DNA of 64,000 nt from Primulina eburnea (taxonomy: Eukaryota > Streptophyta > Magnoliopsida > Lamiales > Gesneriaceae): assembly GCF_022965805.1 (NCBI RefSeq), contig NW_027331314.1, positions 104,289-168,288 on the forward strand. The letters are read 5' to 3'. This document shows, in pieces, positions 1-11,300 of this stretch. The first letter of the stretch is position 1; each line of letters opens with the position of its first letter. The notes under the pieces are model-generated. The model saw only the letters and a list, made by a program, of their open reading frames with translations. It was not told the origin of the DNA and searched no databases. Made by a program: the position numbers and the translations under genes.

Positions 1-444
1 TAACTCAAGAATTTAACATCGCGACCAGAAACAATAGTCCTAGGCATGCCATGCAACCTAACGACTTCTCTAAAGAACAAATTCGCAATGTTTGAAGCAT
101 CATCGATTTTTTGACAAGCTATAACATGTGCCATCTTAGAGAGAATCTATCCACAACAACAAAAATAGAATCCCTCCCCTTCTTAGTCCTAGGCAACCAC
201 AAAATAAAGTCCATAGAAATGTCAATCCAAGTTCTTCTTAAGAATAGCACGCAAAAGTGTTCCCAAAGTCCTATTGACAACTTCAGTTTGTCCATCCGTT
301 TGAGCATGACAAGTAGTAGAAAACAACAATTTTGTGCCAAGTTTAGCCCATAAAGTATTCCAAAAGTAACTCAAGAATTTAACATCGCGACCAGAAACAA
401 TAGTCCTAGGCATGCCATGCAACCTAACGACTTCTCTAAAGAAT
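1..444 (-). repeat. Integrase-derived 364-bp satellite, segment 1
   Basis: A little more than one monomer of the satellite that fills the window. Minus-strand translation gives integrase-core motifs such as [13 protein letters not shown] and [15 protein letters not shown]. The array is already running at base 1, so it extends beyond the left edge. It is interrupted at 444/445 by a solo LTR and resumes at 2252. Positions ~198-444 match the start of the segment at 20169 closely, so this is the left end of a larger duplicated block. The short ORFs here are remnants of integrase, not genes. Confidence 0.96.
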
Positions 445-1864
445 TGTGGGGATCCGGGCTCTAACTCAATTCTTTTGGGATTTAATTGGATCTTTGTTCG
501 AAAATGTGGGTCAAAATTTTTCTTTTAACATTAATTTAAATGTATAACTAAAGCATATCATGTCTTGATATTAAATAAACAACATAATATACATACATGT
601 ATGTTTGGTAAAATCATACGCTAGTGTTCAAATCCCAACTACAACATAAGTAGTACAAGTCAAAAGGAAAACACTAGAAATCTGCAACGCCCGTGATCTC
701 CACGCTATCGTCAATCTCTCATCTAGCTCGAGACCCAGATCCTGCCCCACCTGTTTCCATGCAGACATACAGACACGACAACAGCCGGATAACTCCGGTG
801 AGAACATATCCCAGTATAAAACATGGATGCATGCAATGTCATAATCATGTACAAAAGCATAGCATATATCAAATAACATGAATGAAAATCTAAAACATGT
901 AAATGAATACAAATCTGTATTCAACCTCTAATTCTCGACTCGATTCATTTCTAATCTTGGGATCCCGGTGTGAATAAGACGGTCTGTCACCTACTCAACC
1001 AATCGGGGCGACGGTACATCTTATTCCTAGACTTCGGTCAACTCTGTATCGAGGGTCTGCACATATAGCAAATCTGCTCCTATGCGTCGATACACCGAAA
1101 CGTCTAGTTTTGGCAAGTCTGCCAATATCTCCTATCTTAGGACTCGACTATAAATCAATAAACAAGGCATTACATAATGAAATGTAATAACAATCTAGTA
1201 TGTGATTTAGGGAAACTCGTATCAATTCTGAATCGAGTTGTGCAATCCCGTGACCACATGAATTATACCTTTCTTGTCGCACTGTTTGTCAAGATCTCGA
1301 ATCAAATGTCAAACCTGTCACTTTAAATCTGAAATGGCAATATACAAATGTTCTATATCAAAACACCACTCAAGCAAGTCTTGGAATAATCAATAATCAG
1401 TCTCGGTACAAATTGACGGCATAACAGCGTAATCTCGCAATACCGATCAACTCCAACAATAATACACAATCATAATTCATTCCTAATCTCATCAACACAT
1501 CCATATATATTCTGAAATCTGCATATACTCGATCCATGTATGCTGGAAAATCGAACCCATAGCATATGACATCCATAATTCGATTCGGTAGTGAATATAT
1601 CAAGCTCATACTATCAAGAACACATATCTTCAACAAAATCATAAATTCTCCAACACATATGTTTCGAACCATGCTGAAAATGTATAATACTTACATCCTT
1701 TCGTTGCCAATGCTGCAAGGATCAATAATCCGGACTCGGAATTAAAATCAAATGGCTAAATCATGCACAAGCTCAATTTAAAGCCATGAAGAACTTGAGG
1801 AATTTAGAGGGGAGTTCTCGGTTCTTGCCTTCTGAAGATGATGAAATGAAGTGTCAATGCAAGG

Positions 1865-1875
1865 TATTTATATAG
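1865..1875 (-). promoter_or_regulatory. TATA-like box of solo LTR A
   Basis: Minus-strand CTATATAAATA lies about 50 bp downstream, in LTR sense, of the GC-rich repeat cluster at 1923-2153. Position and composition fit the LTR core promoter; no start site can be shown from sequence. Confidence 0.45.
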
Positions 1876-1922
1876 CATGCCATGTGTCAACATAAAAATC
1901 GAAGGTGGCAATTCGCATGCAG

Positions 1923-2153
1923 CACCGCGGGTGCGCTCCTCTTGCACCGCGGGTGCGCTGTGCTCACGGCGAGTTCATCCAAAAATGTAGCACTTAGACC
2001 GCGGGTGCGGTCCTTGCATGACCGCGGGTGCGGTCTCACCACCGCGGGTGCGGTCTTGTCAACACCGCGGGTGTGGTGTGGCTTCGCACAAATTCACCAA
2101 TTTCTTCTCAATGCACCGCGGGTGCGGTATTCCTAGCACCGCAGGTGCAGTGT
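1923..2153 (-). repeat. Cluster of ACCGCACCCGCGGT motifs in LTR A
   Basis: About eight near-copies of a 14-bp GC-rich motif (plus strand ACCGCGGGTGCGGT; LTR sense ACCGCACCCGCGGT), irregularly spaced in otherwise AT-rich DNA, some 95-330 bp from the sense start of the LTR. The same motif in the same orientation relative to LTR sense occurs in the solo LTR at 18300-20168 and in the unrelated CRM-like LTR at 31139-31288. Confidence 0.85.
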
Positions 2154-2251
2154 AGCTTCGACCATTCATTCAAAATTCTCATTTAAATGTCATGCATTCT
2201 TACGGCTTCAAGTCTAGCATCAATAACAACCGATAATTCTCGAGCCTTACA

Positions 2252-2385
2252 AGAACAAATCCGCAATGTTTGAAGCATCATCGGTTTTATGACAAGATAT
2301 GAAATGTGCCATCTTAGAGAATCTATACACAACAACAAAAATAGAATCCCTTCCCTTCTTCGTCCTGGACAATCCCAAAATAAAG
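2252..2385 (-). repeat. Integrase-derived satellite, segment 2
   Basis: A partial monomer stranded between two solo LTRs. It resumes the monomer interrupted at 444 and stops at the target duplication TAAAG (2381-2385) of the next solo LTR. It shares private variants (ATATGAAATG, CTTCGTCCTGGACAATCCC) with 20418-20546, its paralogue in the duplicated block. Confidence 0.93.
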
Positions 2386-4143
2386 TGTGACACCTCTGAC
2401 CCGTTTTAATAAAATAACAGCGGAATTTAAAATTTTCTTTAAAATGGAAGAAGGATTCAAAATACATTTCATAAATATTCAAAAGTATACACATGATCAA
2501 TAAAATGATACAACAAAAAGCAAAATATCATTCTTGTGATCATGTCAAAATGCTAGCAAAATAACTTCTTCCTTCCATCTTTGGTATGCATATGACTCCG
2601 GCCCACAATCAACGTCCCGGCCCGTCGCTCTTATCTGCATCACATGAAAATAACTGAAATGAGTATAAAACTCAGCAAGTGGAACTCTTACATAGCAATG
2701 ATACATATCATACTCTGAAAACATGACTTTAAAAACATAAATACCATCAACTCTGAAATAAATATCATATCAATAGCATAACAATGAGATGGTATTTCTC
2801 TTTACTATGGTGGATTGATATCAATAGTAACTCTGTCTGTGGTGCTCGTATCCCATCGATATAAATCGACAACTCTGAGGGATATAAGCCTATGGTCGTT
2901 GATCAACTAATTGCATGCAATCTCTGACTATGTATCTATCAATCCATAAAACATTTGAACTCTCTCTTTGACATTTCATCAAACACTTTGAAAGCATTAA
3001 TCTCTTGTATTCCCTTTTCAACAATTGAGACATAAAATGCCTCCAATATATATATCAAATGTAACAATACATAATCATGAAGCAAATGAAGGGAATAACA
3101 CATTAAAACCTTTGAAACACAATACATATAACATCATGTGAGCACAAAGGGTGAAATTCCACTTACAACACTTGGAAACCTTGATTCTATACCCTTTGTT
3201 GAATTCATACAACAATAAACCAAGTATTGCACCATCAACATCTCAATAATCCAACAACAATACCAATAAATCCATAAATCCAACACAATCAACAAACCCA
3301 TATCATCTCCAACACCAAAAGCTTACCTTAGCTTCCTAGCACCAAGTAAAACCTTGATCTCTCAACAATCAACCACAAGATGCAAGAATCAAAGGAAGGA
3401 AATGAAGAAATGAAGGAACCCTAGCCTTCCTTGGAGAGAAAAATCGAGCATGAGGAGTAGAAATGAGAGAAATGAGTGTCCCAATCGGTTATAAAGCCTA
3501 AAATCACCCAAAACACGCTTTTGTACTGTGCTGATCGCTAGGGCGGACATATTTGTCCGCTAGGGCGAGGAACTCACGGCCAAAAACCATTTTTCCCGAA
3601 CGAGACTCGCTAGGGCGAGAAAAAATGCCCGCTAGGGCGAGTGCTCTGCGCACAAGCACTGCAAAGATCGCTTCAGAAACGCCTCTTCCCTTCCGAATTA
3701 GAAAAGGTTGTAAACTACAAAGTTGTAGATCTATGTCTTATCTTGACTCCCTCAAAATTTCAGATCATTTGGACTTCTGAGTAAAAAGTTATGCCCATTC
3801 TCCCAACATGTGTAACTGGAGGAACGTCGAAACACACGACACACTTCGGGACACTTTTGGCTTACCTTCCACAATGATTTGAACAAAACTCAAAATAAGA
3901 AAGTTATAGCCTTATGTCTTATCTAACCACTCCAATTGGCCTCACCTCATTTGGATCAATATACCATTTATCATGAATTTAATCGTAACGACGCTACAAT
4001 CGAACTACACAACATCTATCACCAACTATACTATAAGTCATAAATCGAAACTCTTAACATCCAAACTATACCTAAACTTGACTAAGTAGTCAATAAACTT
4101 ATGAAAACTTAAACCGTACCGTACACCAAGCTTGGCTATTACA
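2386..4143 (-). mobile_element. Solo LTR, Ty3-like family B
   Basis: A 1,758-bp LTR-like unit starting TGTGACACCTCTGACCC and ending GGCTATTACA, flanked by a perfect 5-bp target duplication TAAAG (2381-2385 and 4144-4148). The satellite reads on across it. No internal coding domain is present. Sense is probably minus: a TTTATAA-type box near 3489-3496 lies next to a GC-rich repeat cluster in the same arrangement as in other LTRs here. The corresponding position near 20546 in the duplicated block is empty, so insertion followed that duplication. Confidence 0.87.
3536..3641 (-). repeat. Cluster of CGCTAGGGCG motifs in LTR B
   Basis: Four copies of CGCTAGGGCG or CCGCTAGGGCGA, the first two arranged as GGGCGGACAT then TTTGTCCGCTAGGGCGA so that GGACA and TGTCC can pair. 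It lies directly upstream, in presumed LTR sense, of the TATA-like sequence at 3489-3496. The motif differs from those of the other LTR families but occupies the same place. Confidence 0.75.
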
Positions 4144-5342
4144 TAAAGTCCATAGAAATGTCAATCCAAGTTCTCTTTAAGAATAGCACGCAAAAGTGTT
4201 CCCAAAGTTCAATTGACAACTTCAGTTTGTCCATCCGTTTGAGCATATCAAGTAGTAGAAAACAACAATTTTGTGCCAAGTTTAGCCCATAAAGTATTCC
4301 AAAAGTAACTCAAGAATTTAACATCGCGACCAGAAACAATTGTCCTAGGAATGCCGTGCAAAATAACGACTTCTCTAAAGAACAAATCCGCAATGTTTGA
4401 AGCATCATCGATTTTATGACAAGCTATAAAATGTGCCATCTTAGAGAATCTATCCACAACAACAAAAATAGAATCCCTCCCCTTCTTAGTCCTAGGCAAC
4501 CCCAAAATAAAGTCCATAGAAATGTCAATCAAGGTTCTTTTTAAGAAAAGCACGCAAATGTGTTCCCAAAATCCTATTGACAACTACAGTTTGTCCATCC
4601 GTTTGAGCATGACAAGTAGTAGAAAACAACAATTTTGTGCCAAGTTTAGCCTAGAAAATCTTTCAAAAGTAACTCAAGAATTTAACATCGCGACCAGAAA
4701 CAAAAGTTCTAGGCATGCCATGCAACCTAACGACTTCTCTAAAGAACAAATCCGCAATGTTTGAAGCATCATCGGTTTTATGACAAGATATAAAATGTGC
4801 CATCTTAGAGAATCTATCCACAACAACAAAAATAGAATCCCTCCCCTTCTTAGTCCTAGACAGCCCCAAAATAAAGTCCATAGAAATGTCAATCCAAGTT
4901 CTTTTTAAGAATAGCACGCAAAAGTGTTCCCAAAGTTCTATTGACAACTCCAGTTTGTCCATCCGTTTGAGCATGACAAGTAGTAGAAAACAACAATTTT
5001 TTGTCAAGTTTAGCCCATAAAGTCTTCTAAAAGTAACTCATGAATTTAAGATCGCGAGCAGAAACAATTGTCCTAGGCATGCCGTGCAAAATAACGACTT
5101 CTCTAAAGAACAAATCCGCAATGTTTGAAGCAAAATCGGTTTTATGACAAGATATAAAATGTGCCATCTTAGAGAATCTGTCCACAACAACAAAAATAGA
5201 ATCCCTCCCCTTCTTAGTCCTAGGCAACCCCAAAATAAAATCCATAGAAATGTCAATCAAGGTTCTTTTTAAGAAAAGCACGCAAATGTGTTCCCAAAAT
5301 CCTATTGACAACTACAGTTTGTCCATCCGTTTGAGCATGACA

Positions 5343-8300
5343 AGTAGTAGAAAACAACAATTTTGTGCCAAGTTTAGCCCAGAAAATCTTTCAAAAGTAA
5401 CTCAAGAATTTAACATCGCGACCAGAAACAAAAGTTCTAGGCATGCCATGCAACCTAACGACTTCTCTAAAGAACAAATCCGTAATGTTTGAAGCATCAT
5501 CGGTTTTATGACAAGCTATAAAATGTGCCATCTTAGAGAATCTATCCACAACAACAAAAATAGAATCCCTCCCCTTATTAGTCCTAGGCAACCACAAAAT
5601 AAAGTCCATAGAAATGTCAATCCAAGTTCTTTTTAAGAATAACACGCAAAAGTGTTCCCAAAGTTCTATTGACAACTACAATTTGTCCATCCGTTTAATC
5701 ATTACAAGTAGTAGAAAACAACAATTTTTTGCCAAGTTTAGCCCATAAAGTATTCCAAAAGTAACTCAAGAATTTAACATCGCGACCAGAAACAATAGTC
5801 CTAGGCATGTCATGCAACATAGCGACTTCTCGAAAGAACAAATCCACAATGTTTGAAGCATCATCGGTTTTATGACAAGATATAAAATGTGCCATCTTAG
5901 AGAATCTATCCACAACAACAAAAATAGAATCCCTCCCCTTCTTAGTCCTAGACAGCCCCAAAATAAAGTCCATAGAAATGTCAATCCAAGTTCTTTTTAA
6001 GAATAGCACGCAAAAGTGTTCCCAAAGTTCTATTGACAACTTCAGTTTGTCCATCCGTTTTAGCATGACAAGTAGTAGAAAACAACAATTTTGTGCCAAG
6101 TTTAGCCCATAAAGTATTCCAAAAGTAACTCAAGAGTTTAAAATTGCGAACAGAATCAATAGTCCTAGGCATGCCATGCAACCTAGCGACTTCTCTAAAG
6201 AACAAACCCGCAATGTTTGAAGCATCATCGGTTTTATGACAAGTTATAAAATGTGCCATCTTAGAGAATCTCTCCACAACCACAAAAATAGAATCCCTCC
6301 CCTTCTTAGTCCAGGACAACCCCAAAATAAAGTCCATAGAAATGACAATCCAAGTTCTTTTTAAGAATAACACGCAAAAGTGTTCCCAAAGTTCTATTGA
6401 CAACTACAGTTTGTCCATCCGTTTGAGCATGACAAGTAGTAGAAAACAACCATTTTTTGTCAAGTTTGGCCCATAAAGTCTTCCAAAAGTAACTCATGAA
6501 TTTAACATCGCGACCAGAAACAAAAGTTCTAGGCATGCCATGCAACCTAACGACTTCTCTAAAGAACAAATCCGCAATGTTTGAAGCATCATCGGTTTTA
6601 TGACAAGCTATAAAATGTGCCATCTTAGAGAATCTATCCACAACAACAAAAATAGAATCCCTCCCCTTCTTAGTCCTAGACAACCCCAAAATAAAGTCCA
6701 TTAAAAATGTCAATCCAAGTTCTTTTTAAGAATAACACGCAAAAGTGTTCCCAAAGTTCTATTGACAACTACAGTTTGTCCATCCGTTTGAGCATGACAA
6801 GTAGTAGAAAACAACAATTTTGTGCCAAGTTTAGCCCATAAAGTATTCCAAAAGTAACTCAAGAATTTGACATCGCAACCAGAATCAATAGTCCTAGGCA
6901 TGCCATGCAACCTAGCGACTTCCCTAAAGAACAAATCCGCAATGTTTGAAGCATCATCGGTTTTATGACAAGATATAAAATGGGCCATCTTAGAGAAACT
7001 ATCCACAACAACAAAAATAGAATCCCTCCCCTTTTTAGTCCTAGACAGCCCCAAAATATAGTCCATAGAAATGTCAATCCAAGTTCTTCTTAATAATAGC
7101 ACGCAAAAGTGTTCCCAAAGTTCTATTGACAACTTCAGTTTGTCCATCCGTTTTAGCATGACAAGTAGTAGAAAACAACAATTTTGTGCCAAGTTTAGCC
7201 CATAAAGTATTCCAAAAGTAACTCAAGAGTTTAACATTGCGAACAGAATCAATAGTCCTAGGCATGCCATGCAACCTAGCGACTTCTCTAAAGAACAAAC
7301 CTGCAATGTTTGAAGCATCATCGGTTTTATGACAAGTTATAAAATGTGCCATCTTAGAGAATCTCTCCACAACCACAAAAATAGAATCCCTCCCCTTCTT
7401 AGTCCAGGACAACCCCAAAATAAAGTCCATAGAAATGACAATCCAAGTTCTTTTTAAGAATAACACGCAAAAGTGTTCCCAAAGTTCTATTAACAACTAC
7501 AGTTTTTCCATCCGTTTGAGCATGACAAGTAGTAGAAAACAACCATTTTTTGTCAAGTTTGGCCCATAAAGTCTTCCAAAAGTAACTCATGAATTTAACA
7601 TCGCGACCAGAAACAAAAGTTCTAGGCATGCCATGCAACCTAACGACTTCTCTAAAGAACAAATCCGCAATGTTTGAAGCATCATCGGTTTTATGACAAG
7701 CTATAAAATGTGCCATCTTAGAGAATCTATCCACAACAACAAAAATAGAATCCCTCCCCTTCTTAGTCCTAGACAACCCCAAAATAAAGTCCATTAAAAA
7801 TGTCAATCCAAGTTCTTTTTAAGAATAACACGCAAAAGTGTTCCCAAAGTTCTATTGACAACTACAGTTTGTCCATCCGTTTGAGCATGACAAATAGTAG
7901 AAAACAACAATTTTGTGCCAAGTTTAGCCCATAAAGTATTCCAAAAGTAACTCAAGAATTTGACATCGCAAACAGAATCAATAGTCCTAGGCATGCCATG
8001 CAACCTAGCGACTTCCCTAAAGAACAAATCCGCAATGTTTGAAGCATCATCGGTTTTATGACAAGATATAAAATGGGCCATCTTAGAGAATCTATCCACA
8101 ACAACAAAAATAGAATCCCTCCCCTTTTTAGTCCTAGACAGCCCCAAAATATAGTCCATAGAAATGTCAATCCAAGTTATTCTTAATAATAGCACGCAAA
8201 AGTGTTCCCAAAGTTCTATTGACAACTTCAGTTTGTCCATCCGTTTTAGTATGTCAAGTAGTAGAAAACAAAAATTTGGTGCCAAGTTTAGCCCATAAAG

Positions 8301-11300
8301 TATTCCAAAAGTAACTCAAAAATTTAACATCGCGACCAGAAACAATTGTCCTAGGCATGCCGTGCAAAATAACGACTTCTCTAAAGAACAAATCCGCAAT
8401 GTTTGAAGCATCATCAGTTTTATGACAGGCTATAAAATGTGCCATCGTAGAGAATTTATCCACAACAACAAAAATAGAATCCCTCCCCTTGTTAGTCCTA
8501 GGCAACCACAAATTAAAGTCCATAGAAATGACAATCCAAGTTCTTTTTAAGAATAACACGCAAAAGTGTTCCCAAAGTTCTATTGACAACTACAGTTTGT
8601 CCCTCCGTTTGAGCATGACAAGTAGTAGAAAACAACAATTTTGTGCCAAGTTTAGCCCAGAAAATCTTTCAAAAGTAACTCAAGAATTTAACATCGCGAC
8701 CAGAAACAAAAGTTCTAGGCATGCCATGCAACCTAACGACTTCTCTAAAGAACAAATCCGCAATGTTTGAAGCATCATCGGTTTTATGACAAGCTATAAA
8801 ATGTGCCATCTTAGAAAATCTATCCACAACAACAAAAATAAAATCCCTCCCCTTCTTAGTCCTAGACAGCCCCAAAATATAGTCCATATAAATGTCAATC
8901 CAAGTTCTTTTTAAGAATAGCACGCAAAAGTGTTCCCGAAGTCCTATTGACAACTTCAGTTTGTCCATCCGTTTGAGCATGACAAGTAGTAGAAAACAAC
9001 AATTTTGTGCCAAGTTTAGCCCATAAAGTATTCCAAAAGTAACTCAAGAGTTTAACATTGCGAACAGAATCAATAGTCCTAGGCATGCCATGCAACCTAG
9101 CGACTTCTCTAAAGAACAAACCCGCAATGTTTGAAGCATCATCGGTTTTATGACAAGCTATAAAATGTGCCATCTTAGAGAATCTATCCACAACCACAAA
9201 AATAGAATCCTTCCCCTTCTTAGTCCAGGACAACCCGAAAATAAAGTCCATAGAAATGACAATCCAAGTTCTTTTTAAGAATAACACGCAAAAGTGTTCC
9301 CAAAGTTCTATTGACAACTACAGTTTTTCCATCCGTTTGAGCATGACAAGTAGTAGAAAACAACAATTTTGTGCCAAGTTTAGCCCATAAAGTATTCCAA
9401 AAGTAACTCGAGAGTTTAACATTGCGAACAGAATCAATAGTCCTAGGCATGCCATGCAACCTAACGACTTCTCTAAAGAACAAATCCGCAATGTTTGAAG
9501 CATCATCGGTTTTATGACATGATATAAAATGTGCCATATTAGAGAATCTATCCACAACAACAAAAATAGAATCCCTCCCCTTCTTAGTCCTAGGAAACCA
9601 CAAAATAAAGTCCATAGAAATGTCAATCCAAGTTCTTTTTAAAAATAACACGAAAAAGTGTTCCCAAAGTTCTATTGACAACTACAGTTTGTCCATCCGT
9701 TTGAGCATGACAAGTAGTAGAAAACAACAATTTTGTGCCAAGTTTAGCCCAGAAAATCTTTCAAAAGTAACTCAAGAATTTAACATCGCGACCAGAAACA
9801 AAAGTTCTTGGCATGCCATGCAACCTAACGACTTCTCTAAAGAACAGATCCGCAATGTTTGAAGCATCATCGGTTTTATGACAAGCTATAAAATGTGCCA
9901 TCTTAGAGAATCTATCCACAACAACAAAAATAGAATCCCTCCCCTTCTTAGTCCTAAACAACCCCAAAATAAAGTCCATAGAAATGTCAATCCAAGTTCT
10001 TTTTAAGAAAAGCATGCAAAAGTGTTCCCAAAGTTCTATTGACAATTTCAGTTTGTCCATCCGTTTGAGCATGACAAGTAGTAGAAAACAATAATTTTGT
10101 GCCAAGTTTAGCCCATAAAGTATTCCAAAAGTAACTCAAGAGTTTAACATCGCGACCAGAATCAATAGTCCAAGGCATGCCATGCAACCTAGCGACTTCT
10201 CTATAGAACAAACCCGCAATGTTTGAAGCATCATCGGTTTTATGACAAGTTATAAAATGTGCCATCTTAGAGAATTTATCCACAACCACAAAAATAGAAT
10301 CCCTCCCCTTCTTAGTCCAGGACAACCCCAAAATAAAGTCCATAGAAATGACAATCCAAGTTCTTTTTAAGAATAACACGCAAAAGTGTTCCCAAAGTTC
10401 TATTGAAAACTACAGTTTGTCCATCCGTTTGAGCATGACAAGTAGTAGAAAACAACCATTTTTTGTCAAGTTTGGCCCATAAAGTCTTCCAAAAGTAACT
10501 CATGAATTTAACCTCGCGACCAGAAACAATAGTCCTAGGCATGCCATGCAACCTAACGACTTCTCTAAAGAACAAATCCGCAATGTTTGAAGCATCATCG
10601 GTTTTATGACAAGCTATAAAATGTGACATCTTAGAGAATCTATCCACAACAACAAAAATAGAATCCCTCCCCTTATTAGTCCTAGGCAACAACAAAATAA
10701 AGTCAATAGAAATGTCAATCCAAGTTTTTTTTTAGAATAACAAGCAAAAATGTTCCCAAAGTTTTATTGACAACTACAGTTTGTCCATCCGTTTGATCAT
10801 GACAAGTAGTAGAAAACAACAATTTTGTGCCAAGTTTAGCCCATAAAGTATTCCAAAAGTAACTCAAGAATTTAACATCGCGACGAGAAACAATAGTCCT
10901 AGGCATGCCATGCAACCTAGCGACTTCTCTAAAGAACAAATCCGCAATGTTTGAAGCATAATCGGTTTTATGACAAGATATAAAATGTTCCATCTTATAG
11001 AATCTATCCACAACAACAAAAATAGAATCCCTCCCCTTCTTAGTCCTAGGCAACCCCAAAATAAAGTCCATAGAAATGTCAATCAAGGTTCTTTTTAAGA
11101 ACCTGCACGCAAATGTGTTCCCAAAGTCCTATTGACAACTACAGTTTGTCCATCCGTTTGAACATGACAAGTAGTAGAAAACAACAATTTTGTGCCAAGT
11201 TTAGCCCATAAAGTATTCCAAAAGTAACTCAAGAATTTAACATCGCGACCAGAAACAATAGTCCTAGGCATGCCATGCAACCTAGCGACTTCTCTAAAGA

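Larger units (their letters stand above)
445..2251 (-). mobile_element. Solo LTR, Tekay-like Ty3 family A (copy 1)
   Basis: A single LTR without internal domain, inserted in the satellite. It begins TGTGGGGATCC and ends GCCTTACA. The flanking 5-bp target duplication is AGAAT (440-444) and AGAAC (2252-2256), one mismatch. Transcriptional sense is probably minus: a block around 745-830 (CCACCTGTT, AACAGCCGGATAACTCCGG, CCCAGTATAAAAC) matches in reverse complement the LTR at 37825-39834, and a TATA-like box lies on the minus strand. It is a relative of the solo LTR at 18300-20168. The matching satellite position near 20418 is an empty site. Solo LTRs normally arise by LTR-LTR recombination. Confidence 0.88.

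Noticed and set aside
2386..4143. A DNA transposon or Helitron in place of a solo LTR
   Set aside because: TG...CA ends with a 5-bp duplication and LTR-like promoter layout fit a solo LTR. There are no terminal inverted repeats beyond a few bases and no CTRR/hairpin end.
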